A stretch of 64,000 nucleotides of DNA from Antedon mediterranea (lineage: Eukaryota > Echinodermata > Crinoidea > Comatulida > Antedonidae): contig NC_092672.1 in the NCBI RefSeq assembly GCF_964355755.1, positions 12,460,501 to 12,524,500 on the forward strand, given 5' to 3'. Positions 36,078 through 49,100 of the stretch are shown in pieces. The notes beneath the pieces were generated by a model. It made no database searches. It was given only the letters and a program-made list of their open reading frames with translations, and was not told the DNA's origin. The stretch's first letter is position 1. Every line of letters begins with the position of its first letter. The translations under genes and the position numbers were made by a program.

Positions 36078-36475
36078 ACTATATTCGATTATCATACGTT
36101 TTATGTGTCAAGTGGTTAAAATAAGAAATTTACATTTAGGTTAGGTTCAAGTTTAATTTTAATTTTCAAGTAAAAAGCAATTGTTCTTCAAAATGATTCT
36201 TCATTTGTGTGAAAAACATACCATATATTTTAAATATAATATAATAATAAATAGATATGTGTATATTTATTGAACATAATTTCCAGACAAATTTTAGTTA
36301 GGCCTACATTGTTTTAAAAATGCTAACGTTTAATGAATAGTTAGCCATAAACCTAGTAGGTGTGAGTTATTGTAAAGTTAATCAATTGCAACAACTGTAC
36401 ACAGTAGTCACGAGTCAGAGAAAAGATGTTAGATGGAAATGGTCCGTTAAATGGTTAAAGTTATTCTGATCTACA

Positions 36476-36706
36476 ATGTATACATGTAGGAATTTACTAG
36501 TATTCATATTTCTCATTTTTAAAACGTGTGTCGCACTACAATTTCTTCTAGAACCAGTAGACACGGATGCAGTGGAAGACAAAAACAATTATGAACCACT
36601 TAAACCGAAGAAACAAAAACAAACAATTAACAGAACAAGCCTGGAAATACACCAGATTAATATGACATACTTAATTAGTTACCGTACTCCATTTAACATA
36701 ATTTAG
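36476..36706 (+). CDS. Possible small secreted-peptide ORF or first exon (uncertain)
   Basis: An ATG-initiated frame of 76 codons has a hydrophobic N-terminus (LLVFIFLIFKTCVA) like a signal peptide. It is followed by an acidic stretch and a basic stretch LKPKKQKQ. No family is recognised. It could be a first exon with a donor further in, or a chance frame in AT-rich DNA. No repeat copy exists in the window. Confidence is low. Confidence 0.15.
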   Translation: MYTCRNLLVFIFLIFKTCVALQFLLEPVDTDAVEDKNNYEPLKPKKQKQTINRTSLEIHQINMTYLISYRTPFNII

Positions 36707-36775
36707 TATTCACATATTAAATCCCTATTTCAACCAACATTGTTATGATAAGTGTATAACATATAACATATTATA

Positions 36776-36935
36776 CAAATAATGAATGTTTATGAGTGCA
36801 ATGGTACAAATAATGCCACGAGGTGAATGATGAAAGGTTATATCAACGAGGCAAAGCCGAGTTGATATAACCTTTCATCATTCACCAAGTGCCATTATTT
36901 GTACCATTACACGAATACAAAACATTCATTATTTG
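36776..36935. repeat. Long near-perfect hairpin (fold-back repeat)
   Basis: Arms of about 70 bp face each other around the loop GAGGCAAAGCCGA. The inner 26 bp (GGTGAATGATGAAAGG onward) is perfect. The next block, AATGGTACAAATAATG against CATTATTTGTACCATT, is also perfect. It abuts a second short inverted pair, GTTTTATATAAC at 36935-36946 and its complement at 37077-37088, so it may be one end of a larger MITE-like unit. Confidence 0.7.
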
Positions 36936-37088
36936 TTTTATATAACATCTAGACGTTTTTTTTTCGTACACAAAAATGTTTCAAAAAGTACTATTTAACG
37001 ATCGTTGAATAGTGCGTACTATTGCACGCCATGTGACCCACATTCGTCCAATCAAATGACAGGAATTTATATAGGTGTTATATAAAAC

Positions 37089-39300
37089 GTAATATATCAG
37101 TGTACACTGTTACTATAATAAACACACTATTTGCAGCCGTGACATTACAAGAAGGCACTGATGCCTTATTACAAATATTAAGCCCACATGCTATACGTCA
37201 ATCCTCTTCGTAACGATAATTTTGATTAATTCAAAACTTTAATACAATTTATGAAATTATTAATTAATAATAATTTGTTTTCTCTTTTTTATATTAAAAA
37301 ATTCCTAAACATTCGAAGCACATGATTAAAACTATATTCTAATGGTTTATAATTGTTTAATTCTACTGTTTTAACTGGTTTATATACAGTGCATTTTATA
37401 ATCTGATTTGAGTTAATTAAATGGACTAATGGATTTATAAAGGTTGCTATAATTTAAATTCGAATGCTAACATTTTTATCATCACAAGATGGCGCACTAC
37501 GACTAATTAGAGTCGTTATAATAAGTAGGCGTGGCTTACTTATCCCTCTACGTTCAAATATCTTCTGAACGATTCAGCCCGCAAGAGGGCTCTATATAAA
37601 TTTGATATACCATTACGTACTTCATTCAATATGTATTTTTTTGTCGCATAGCGTCTTTTTGTCGAATTGTTTAAACCGTTTGATATTCTTTAAACGGATA
37701 TTATTGCATCATATTCAATAAGCTGGTGATAGCGTCGGCAACAAAGAGGTTAAACAAACAAAGTGAAAGTAAATAATACAGTATCATATATACACATACA
37801 TTCTTACATTGTATTTATTACTGTAAGTTCCATTTTAAATAGGATTTCAGAAATAATCGGTAAATGAAATATCTTACTATTATGTTATGTGATATAATAA
37901 TATGTACACTTTAATAAATAATACAACTAATTGATTACAATGTTAACTAGAAGAAAACATTTTGTCTCAATCCGTATTATTAAATAATCAATAAGTGTGA
38001 AACCGAACTTGTTATAAGTTCAATCAGTTCATTGCTAAATAAGCAAAACCAATTTATATCGTTACCCATTTCATGTTTGAATCAATTATTGTGACCGCTA
38101 TTGTTTGCATATAGTATATTGACGATTTTTAAATTATCAAATAATGACATCACACGTTATGTGGCAGATTTATTTTCAAATCTAACATTATGTACATTGA
38201 ATTTCTATAAGATAATTTTAGAACAGTAGATAATGTATGTTTTGTACTGGTGGTACTGAGCTATTATTGTTTTTTTTAATTTTTTTTTTATCATGTATAT
38301 AAATATATTGTATAATCCGGTTTGTAAAATGAAAACAAACAAATGAAAATGTGTGAACTATTTTAAAACGGGATAGATGATAATGATGATCCTTTAAAGT
38401 GTATAGCAAAATATAAGAAAATTAATGAAAAAAGGAATAATACAGAATTCATATATCTAAAAATGTTACTTATGAACTGTAACGACATTTACAAGTTAAA
38501 TAATACGATTTTATGTAATATGAAATAATATGAATGTGAATAAAAGTGGTGTTTGCGCCACAAAAGAGACAAAAAAATGTATGTTTTGTCATTAAAAACA
38601 AACATTTTATTTTACTTAAGAAAGTGATGCACTGTTGTCTAAATCTTCAATAAAAAAAAGAAATAATTTATAAATAAGCTAGCCTCAGTTGCTTGTTAAT
38701 GTTCGTGCTTGAGACAATTAATAACTATACTAGATATTATTATAAAGTGAAGTGTTTTAATTAATAAGAAAATGAAAATGGTATCAGACTTCTTTTAATT
38801 AAGAAAATGAAATTGGTATCGGACTTCTTTTAATTTTTAAGAAAATGAAATAGTATCAGACTTATTTTAACTAAGAAAATGAAATGGTATCAGAGACCTC
38901 TTTTAATTAAGATTTTTTATATACATTATTAGTTAGGCCTATACGCATTCTTAAAAATTGTTTTTCCGCTGAAATACAGTACACGAATTGTAGATACCAT
39001 ACCGATACTACCCCGTATGTCTGTATCTCATTAAACTTGGCTAAAATTTAATGAATACCAAGTGCAATATTAAATGGAATAGTGTTTCTTAATAATTTCC
39101 ACATAAAAACAACAGTATTCATCTGAATCTCGCCTAACTTACCACAATTATCAATGATCTATAGGAACTTTCAAATGGAAGGACAAAACTGCTATTAACT
39201 GCGTAGTGCAATTATAGAGAAAAACCTTTTCTTTTAGTTGGATATTTTTATGTAAGAAAATAATACTGTAGGCAGGAGTATACACTCTCGGAGTACCCTC
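37089..39300. other. AT-rich intergenic DNA
   Basis: No gene supported. 38757-38912 is a degenerate tandem repeat of about 40 bp (AAGAAAATGAAATGGTATCAG, four copies). Confidence 0.5.
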
Positions 39301-39378
39301 TAGTTTGCTTTACAAACAGCCCCGAAATGTTAGTCGAAAGTTATCGAATAATATTTCCTTGCCTTTTATAATTGATTT

Positions 39379-39384
39379 TTTATT
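39379..39384 (-). terminator. Candidate poly(A) signal for the Roco-type gene
   Basis: AATAAA on the minus strand about 260 nt after the TAG stop. It is the nearest canonical hexamer downstream of the last exon. No transcript evidence is available from sequence alone. Confidence 0.35.
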
Positions 39385-39469
39385 TGGCGAATTTAAATCA
39401 ATTAATATAATATTTACTGGCTTCAAAGCTCTGTCTACATTATTAAACTTTGAAACAAATTTGATGTAC

Positions 39470-39521
39470 CCATATATGGACGTGATGTACCCATATATGG
39501 ACATGATGTACCCATATATGG
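39470..39521. promoter_or_regulatory. Three CArG boxes at exact 21-bp spacing
   Basis: CCATATATGG occurs at 39470-39479, 39491-39500 and 39512-39521 within a 21-bp repeat. Each is a perfect match to the SRF-type CC(A/T)6GG consensus, and 21 bp is two helical turns. It lies about 130-175 nt past the stop of the minus-strand gene, in its likely 3' UTR. Function is inferred only. Confidence 0.45.
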
Positions 39522-39644
39522 ACGTGATGATGTCTGGGCATATAACACCTTTTTTTGCTCAAAATACTTTGAGCTTTATATTGTTTACCCAAACACTTGA
39601 TTGATTTACCGACATTGAGTTTGGTAATATACTCGGCATCAATG

Positions 39645-40174
39645 CTAAGCATTATATTCTAACTTTTCAGCAGGAACAGTCATGTTATTCTCCTTTAAAA
39701 ATGCAATAAATGATTGCAAGTTATCCTCCCTTAGAATCCCCCTATGTTCAAGATCTAATATCACAGTCCATTGGTTGTTACTTTGTTTTTTTAGAACACT
39801 TTTCAAACGGATGAGATCTCTTGTATTTTCTTTCGAAAGTGCGTCACCAAACTGAATTAGGTGTTGTCGATATGTTGAGAAGGATGTGATACACTGGTTG
39901 GTTTTATCGAATGTCTCCTTTAACAGTTTGTTGACCTCCAAAACACCATTGGTACTAGTGACATTAATTGCGTCAATAAGAACTTTCACGTTGGTAGTGG
40001 TAACATTGCCAGATCGTTTCAATAAGTTGAAGAAATCTATGCAGTCAGCATTCTGTAGATCATTGTAAGGTGTTATCAGATCTTTGCATAACACCTTCAG
40101 TTTATCAAGAGAGCCATGTTCATCATACCAGCTCGATACGTTTACCACGATTTTTTCAAACTCTTCAGATGATT
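39645..40174 (-). CDS. Exon 23: tandem death-effector-like domains and stop
   Basis: 530 nt, phase 1 in, ending EKLEYNA-TAG. The first half (LDKLKVLCKDL, then CIDFFNLLKRSGNVTTTNVK) and the second half (FGDALSKENTRDLIRLKSVL, then LDLEHRGILREDNLQSFIAF) each follow the six-helix death-effector pattern with its LExxGxLxxxN turn. Such pairs occur in caspase-8/FLIP-type proteins. A CARD or other death fold for the first half cannot be excluded. The intron before it is 4.3 kb and full of transposons. Confidence 0.7.
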
Positions 40175-43100
40175 CTGCAGTAAGGCATTGTAGAAAGAAA
40201 AGAATATTGAATAACATTGTACTAGTATCATTATAAACAAATACACTTTTGTTATAAACGAAGGTATAGTCAAAGAAACACACATTTTTACTTATTCCCG
40301 TCTTTTAAATAGCTTAGACAATATGTCAGTAGGCCAAGTGCGTTTACTATTAGGCCTACTGTATACGGTTTTTCTGTATTTATTTTGCGAACCTAAAGTG
40401 AATGACTCAATGAACCAATTGAATAAATCTGTGATTAGGATACATTTATCACAGTTTCTAAAGTGCTAACACATTTTCAAAATGTTTTCAAATATAAAAG
40501 TTTTAGTGAGCTTCCACCAGTAGGGATTACTGATACGGACTCTATATGATAAAAATACATTTTCAGCGCAATATGTTCAACTTTAATTCTTTATGAAATG
40601 ATATGCCACAAATCATGATGAGAATCCTACACAAGTGTTTGTGTGACGCAGATTTTTGGGGCAGGCTTCCATTGAACTACCCAAAAGTGGGAATCATTAA
40701 AGATAAAGATAACTTCACATCACATTTAAAGAGGGTAAATTATATGGTATTCAAACGTGAAAACAGGGCTGCAAATTAACTTTTTTACTTGGTAGCACTA
40801 TCAAATTTGTATGATGGCTCATAATAATTTTTGGTAGCACCACCAATTTTTTTAGTAGCACCTTTTCATCGACAACTAACCCCCCTTCCCTCAAACAAAC
40901 CCCATCCGCGCAGATCCGTTTTTAGTTTAGTGGTGGGGGGGGGGGGGTGTATAAAAATGAAATACAGTACAACCTTAGGCTAGGGGTCAGGGGGGCCGCC
41001 AATGGCCCCGCTTTGGGGGGGGGGGGATTTTTGAGTAATTATAGGTTGTTTCAATCGATTTCTGAGCACATAAAAATTCAGCACTGAAGAATTCAATTAA
41101 TTTGGGTTATGCACGTTTAGGCACTGGTCCTGATGCGCCACTTATATTCACGCAAGATCTATTCTTTTTACGGTACAGAAAGAAATTACTGCTTTGTATA
41201 TACGCGTAATCTTTCGTAGCCTACGCGTAAATAGATCGTAGGTCATTGTTCGCTAAACATATCCTGTAATTTCCAAAGTATTGTTCGTTGCCATGCCTAC
41301 GATGTATTGTTTATGATAATATCTACCCGTCGATCGTATGGTGGTTCGTAGGGTTAGTAATTTGTAAACACCAATGTCATCGCCTTTAGGAGCATGAACA
41401 ATGGAAACAAACATGTATTGTTGGCTAATTAAAATCCTAGACGTTAATTTTTGTAGCCGCCCTACACATCGGTTGTCCTAATTTGGCAGGACATCCGCCG
41501 ACGAGACGACATCGGGCCCGAGGCCCTCAGCTCACGCAGAGAGAGTTTTCGGCGGCCTACCTACATGATTCAATCCTACCTTGGTTTAGCGAATTATAAA
41601 AACAACACCTTGGCTAGGACACCAACAAAATATATGCAAAATAAATATATATTCCATGTTAAGATTTAACATAGGCCTTTGTAAATTATTATTACGACAA
41701 AAGACCCGACCAGAATTTAACATAGGCCTTTGTAAATTATTCTTACGACAAAAGACCCGACCAGAATTTGGAGGGGAAACACGTGCGAACCGTGGGAACA
41801 GTTTAGAGCTGTATTACGTTTCATGTGACGCAAAATTCAGGTACACTGTTTTGTAGCCATCATCACCCCCCCCCCCCCCCCCTCGTACCGAGTAAAAAAA
41901 AACATGCGAGAGGTTTGCGGTGGTAAAACAGAGTATCGCGTTTCATGACATGTGACCAAAAAACTAGGTCTGTATTAATTACGATCTTCTGTCGGCAGTC
42001 TTTTTGGGCAACCGATTGAACGTTCTGATACTATATTTAGAATGAATTGTTTACGATCCTTTTGTTTGCATGTTTCTGGATTGACTGGACGTTCGCTATA
42101 TTATTTTTATTAGTTGGCATAGTTCATTGTGTTGGATCGTGTCTCTACGTTTACATTGTGGGAAATTTATATTCGCCGTTGAGAGTAAAGAAAAACACAC
42201 GAATGAAACATTTACGAATAAAAACTATTAGCCTATATTATATATTTCTTAGTAATGTACAAATTGGTCCTCCTCCGCCAGTCAAAAATAACACATTAAA
42301 TAATAATTTTCACACCTTGTTACTTCACATCGTGGGGTTGTTTATTGAGGTTACTAATGAAGCCAAACAACGTAACCTACAAAGCCAACAACGTAGCCTG
42401 TTTTATCTACGAAGCTAATTCGTAGGAAAAGTTGCGGTATTCTGGATATATAATTTTCGATAATCAGAATCTGGAATAAAGTATTAAATCTACTGATAAA
42501 CAATACTGCTGTTTAATCTATATAATGAATAGATATTATTATATATATCATTAATTACATTATTTAGTAATCATGATATATAACCGTTAAACCTAAAAAT
42601 ACTGATGGCTGCGCGGCGACAATCCTTTGTATCTGCCGCGCCCGCCCTGGCTAACTTCTGTGTACGGCGGTACAATTGTTTTTATATTTTCTTCCTTCTT
42701 TAATAACGGAGGTGATTTTCCACGAGGTTTGTGTCGTCCGCGCGTCACACTGTGCTGTGTGTTTGGTGTCCTTTTGTGTGATTGGGTAAGGCAGCATGCA
42801 ATAAATGGACGAATTTCCAATCACAACGAGTGTAAAATGTTTAGGGGCTTTGTACGCTTGAATGAACCTGACTCCTTTGCGGCGGCGGTGACTTGTGGAA
42901 ACTCCTGAGCCTTCCGTAGTAGAGAGATTAAATTAAAACACAGTGTTTGAAATAGGGAAAACACACCTGACTTCAATTTGAAACAACTCGCACAAGCAGA
43001 CGATCTTGTCGCGCTATGCGCGACCTATTCTGTTTCTTTAGTCGCAAAGAGAAAAATTAGGTCGCAAATGCGACCAAATACCCCTTAATTTGCAGCCCTG

Positions 43101-46100
43101 GAAAATGGCCTTGTGGCAATACCATTATTACAAATATAAAGCTACCTCTATAGTGCAGTGTTGCTGGCTCTACACAACTTCTTTCTGAAAATGAAAAAGA
43201 TAATTACGATAATGATTGATAGACTGTTTTACTGCTCTTATTTGTTTGGGTTTTCCTACTTCTAACAGTTTCAAAAGTTGTGTTGGCATCACTATTGATA
43301 ATCTAGTTTTTAGTCGCGTGGAAGCGACTCTATAGTTCACTATGTCGGTCGGTCGGTCTGTCTGTCGGTCTGTCTGTCTGTCTGTCGGTTCGGTATCACT
43401 ATGCGTTTTATCGCTTTCTGACCTTATCTTGATATCAGTTTAATCTAGCTAGGTCAATTTTTCACAGTATATTCCTTATGGCCAGGAATCAATGTGGTTA
43501 TGTTTTCACGGTGCGCAATAAAAAATTACGCGGTCTACGCACGATTTAACGAAATCACGTTTGTAATCATATCTTCACAACCATGAATCACAATTAAATA
43601 AAATTTGGTACTCATAAATTTCAGGGCATAAATCATCATATGGCAATACAATTACGTGCGTAGCGCATGTAACGCATGCGTACGCGCGCTTAAAATTTTC
43701 CAAATTTATTTTCGATGAAATAAGAGTACATTTCAGGCAATTTTAAGCGTTTACAAAATTGCCATGAGTGCGATATTTTTGCGCGCGTACTGCGCGTTAA
43801 ATGTTATTGCGCACTCTTTTTGCCCGATTTCTGTTTTCTTGACTTACTTTTTAACTCGAAATTACGTTATGCGAGCACGTCGAAAGTGACAGGCTACGCA
43901 CGTGTAAATTAAAAAAATATAAATGTTTTTAAACATTTCAACATTTTTAAACATGTTCAGTAATTTCGGTCAGTATAGTTCACTATGTCGGTCGGTCTGT
44001 CGGTCTATCGGTCTGTATGTCGGTCCGGTATCACTATGCATTGTAGCACGCGACTTAATGGCTGTTGGCCTTGTTAAATTGTAGGGTACAGTAATGGTAT
44101 TTCTAGGGCTGGTATATGTAATGCATTTTAACAGATGGTTAATTTATCAAGACTTTACTCAAATCTTGGAAGAAAGAAGAAAACATACAATAACATTGTT
44201 CTTCATAACTTTCGAAAACAAGTTATGTTTTAAAAACACTCATTCATTTTTAAAAGACTTATGTATGGTCAGATGATAACGTATAGTTCAATATTTCTAA
44301 TACTTGTATTTAATAATAGTGGTTGGTACAGTATGTCAGATAGTACAATATGTGTATAATAATGATCATAGTAAGTAATTATTAGGTTTCATGAATAGAT
44401 TGCACGTAAAAGTTGAATAATGTTTTCATTATTTATACAGATATCATTCCAATAGTAAAAGTGTGAAACTGTAAAATCAACCTACTTACTTGTTTTTTCT
44501 GATGTTGAAGACATACGTGTTTCAAATGTCTTTTCTCTTTCTCCTTCAGTGGCATTTTGTTCAGCTGTAAAAAACAATTCATTTTGTAAAAAAGCAACAT
44601 AAAAATTGGAAAAGTTATTGTTTTGAATTCCTTTCCAATCGTGTAGAATTCTTATAAATAAATTCAATAAATAAGTGTAAACAATACCATTCAGTTACTT
44701 TAGAGAACATAAAATAAAAGTAAATAAATGTTCAGACAAACGTACCGGGCAAAAACAGACGCTTGATATGAGCAGTATCCATAGCGTCATTCTTTCCACA
44801 TTCAACCGAATTCTCGTTTAAACACCTTTTGAGATTGTGTAAGTGATGTTTATTTGGATCACAAACAGTGCATAATACACGAAGTTTGTAACCGATACCC
44901 TCGTATATAGTACAGACAGTTTGTAGTTGTTTCTTCAAGTAGCTTAGTACCTAAAATGAGACGGACATTTTATCTCAAGATATAATTTATTATTACATGT
45001 CATAGTATGTTAATTTGTTAATTTCGTGTTCATTACCTCCATGCAGACACTTGGTTGTAGTTCTGGTTTAACTTTCAACTCTATGTTAGTGTCATCAATA
45101 GCTGTAGTAGGACTCCAGATTCTTAGGCGATATATTTCAAGCTGTTAAAAAAACGAAGAGAAACATGTATACATGGGACCATTACTAATTTCAGAATCAC
45201 CTTTTGTTAAATTGAATACAAAATACATCATTAAGTTTACAACTTTAAGTAGGGCTAATATAAACGGACATATTCGATGAGGTAGGTGATTATTAAAGTA
45301 ATCCAGATTTTATGATATTTCCTTTTGCATATATCTTAATTGAAAATGTAAATGAAAGTAAAAGAGCATGTCAATAGATATACTGAATGTATATACCTTC
45401 AATGCATATGGCTTTTCTTGTGTATTGTTAATTTTGACGACACCTAGACTGACTCTATGTTCTTTAAAGTTGAAGTCACTACGATTCCGATATACTAGTG
45501 GATCATCACTGTCGGCTTTCGTCGTCAATTCAAGAAATGCAACAACTAAAGTGTGGTACACAGCATCAGGGAGAAAGTCGGTCGGAGTAAGGTAAATTGA
45601 TACCATTTGCACATTATCATCTTTGGTGACTTCCAGACGCTCGTTGTCCACTTTCATCCGACACGGAACCAAGAACACTCGGTTACTATCTTCAACCCCC
45701 TGTTATGAACATAGTTACATAATTTAAAAGACAAACTTATTTTTTTATTATTCTTAAAATATTAAAATAATGTACTAGTTTTACTATCTACAGTTTTTTC
45801 TTCTTACATCACATTTATGTTTATTTTCATACAATAATGATGTTCATAATGATACTATTATTTTTATTCCTAAAAATAGAAAAAAACTAATTTAAACATA
45901 AAATGATATCAGTCTAGTGAACGTAAAATACGGAACAACTTCCTAAAAACATCACAGATTCATCTACAAAAAAACATGCGGTTCTTTCTTAAAAGATTTT
46001 TCATTTAACTCTAAACTGTTATATTAAAAAATGAAAAAACAGTCAGTTAATGTTTAGCTTTGTTTTTTTCTGTCGCTAATTTGTATTTCCATATACAATT

Positions 46101-49100
46101 ATAACTTGGTTTAATTTGTGTTAGAATTAAACTGTTAATTAATAATTGTGAATCAAAAGCCGAATTATAAATTTATCTATACCATTATCACATTTGTTTT
46201 ATTATTAATTTGTTTGATAATCATTATTTTAAACATGTATTGTTAACTTTGTTTAGATTGCATTTATAATTTAGACCATACATGCATACATAATAATTGT
46301 TAATAAACCTTAGTTTAGGAGTGTGTACTTACCGCCATTTCAAAAAGTAACCGAAACTCCTTCATTACTTCTATAAACACTTCAATGTGGCCTTCTTCCT
46401 GTTGCCATAGATAACGTAGTAACTTCTCCTCGAGAATCCCTTTCTCACTTAGCTTATTCCATAACTGCATCAGTTGCTTCTGTGTAAAAATCGTCTTAAC
46501 TGTATCACTAAACACACGGTAATAATTATGTTTGACGAATCAATGAAATTAAGTCAAGAACAACAATGCAATTCCTGCCTACCTTTTTAATAGTCGGTTT
46601 AACTACTGTGATCACCTTTGTCAACATCTGAATCATTATGTGAATATTTGTTATCACTGTGTTTTCTAATTTCTTGTTAGTATTTGAATACATGATTGCT
46701 CCAATGTCATTTAGGTACGTTAATGCATGTAATAGCCCATCTGTTGAAATTCCACATTCAGTGCAAATCACAGAAGCCTAATAACAAATTGAGATTATTT
46801 AAAGAATTTGCGTACACTCTATTAAATCATAGATGATTATTATAGATCTTACTATAGTTTATTATAATATCTCTATGATTGAATGTAGACGATGGTTTTT
46901 AGAAATTAGAATAATATATTGGGTAAACTCTCAAATTGTTGTAAAAAAGAGACGTTTTGACCAAATTAAAAATATTTGAATTGATGTAAAATATATAAAG
47001 AAACCTAAAATTTTATCAGTGTCTTTAAACTTACTCTATTCTGTCTGATGTCAACTTATTTTATTAGCTGCATTATGGGAGTATGTTTGAATAGGTGTAA
47101 AACATGACCGAAGTAATAATATGTACCGCGTTTAGAGCGTTCAAAACAATTGGCTCTTTATAAATCTAGGATCATCATTATCATTTTGGCTCTTTATAAA
47201 TCCAGGATCATCATTATCAGTGTTATTACCGTTGTCGTCGTCGTCATCGTAATTTTTAATAACGTTCTACCATTTTTGCAGAATTATAAAATTCTGCTAA
47301 AATGGGCAAGCCAGAATGATATACATTGTCCCAAGACCTACAGTATATTTTATAACCAACAAAAGTCAATACATGATTATTATCTTTAAAAAATAAAAAA
47401 CATACCTCAATGAAGGTAATGCATAGTCTGGTTTTTCCCATTCCTTGCAACCTTTCTTGCAAATCAAGCCACTTGAATGGAACGGTTCTCACCATGTCCT
47501 TCATGTAACGACCAACGTTTCTTCTTAGTTGTTTAATACCTTCATGCGATTTTACAGTGTTATCTACCATGTACATCTCACGATCTACATGATCGGCATA
47601 TGGCATTCCTTCCATTGTTCTAAACATTAACTGAAACTTATCCTCCACTTCCTTTAATAAAAATATTGTTTTCATTACAAGCGTAAACAAAACAACACAA
47701 ATTTATCTTTTATTACAAAATGTTCATCCACATTCTGATTTGAATACATCTAGACCGTATACTATTAATTACCGATTATTTAATATAAATGCAGAACCAA
47801 TATTACCTCCATCCAAATTTTTGATTTTGACTTTTTCAATTTGTCCATATGTGTAGCAACCAAACAGATAGGAGGTGACTGGATAATCTTGCCAACAACG
47901 TCAATGGGACTTCCTGGACCATGTCGTTTCACAGTATGTTCATAAATGGACCTTATCCAGAACATATTCATTTCCAAATTGGTCATTCCTAGTGTACTCT
48001 AATATCACAAATAAAATGCAATCTTAAGAAGTAAGCTAAAATATTCTCAATAACAAAGATATGCATATTTAATAAGTGTCGAGCGAAATAAGTAGGTAGT
48101 CAACTTACTGTGGTTGAATCTCGCGGATTAGCTGGTTCATCCAAGTTATCACACGCATTAAACGTTACACAGTAGGATACTCTATTTGTGAGGAAAAACT
48201 AAACAAAATACAATTGATAATAATAACTTTTTTTTAATACTCCAACACATTTATTAGGGATGTGTTAATTGATACATGCACTAATACTTTATTGAAAATG
48301 TTATACCACAACACAATGCCGTACTGTCACTATGAGCAAATCTCTTTATTTTTTAATAATCATTTAACATATAAAACAAAAAATATGAACAAAAGAAAAA
48401 ATATGTAAATCAAACAAAATTTAAAATATAATTTAAAGGTCTGTATAATAGAATAGATACGTAAACAAGCAAATCAAGGCCCTTTTTTTAAACATGCGCC
48501 AATAAATTTATTTTTTAATTTTTAAGACATTTTTAAGTAATAGCAAATAACAAAATAGGAACATACCCTATGCGTTATGTAGTAGTCCAGTTGACCTGCG
48601 TAGTCCCATATAGTAGTTACGTCACTTGGAATACTTTCTGAATCATCACTTTTTACAAATTTCCTAATCATTTTCATCGCCCAACTATCTTTCTGTCTTC
48701 GCTTTTTTATTTTAGCAACAACTTTTCTTTGAATTGAGTCGGGAATTGTCAGATTTTCTTTTAGTTGACTCTCTAAATTCAAATAATTACTACAAATCAA
48801 TGGTGTGTGTGTGTAAATTAGATATGGATATGGATAGATGGACTGGTCTGATATGTTGTGAGTAGACATAATGAATGTTAAAATGGATAAAAACTGTATA
48901 CAATAAATAAATACAACAGGATGATTAAAGAATTGAACGAGCAGCGAATATTTTTGATTGCCCAGTTTTAATACCAATGCAATATTTGCATTTTAATACA
49001 TTTATTTGTTTTCAACAAGAAAAGAAACCTCACTCTTCCCTGGTTGGACTAACTTTTTGAGAACAAAATTTTCCAGAATGTTTCATAATAATGGTATAAT

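Noticed and set aside
42047-42418. 123-codon plus-strand frame with hydrophobic segments
   Set aside because: It lies inside the hAT-like element, does not resemble a transposase, and its composition is as expected for AT-rich DNA.
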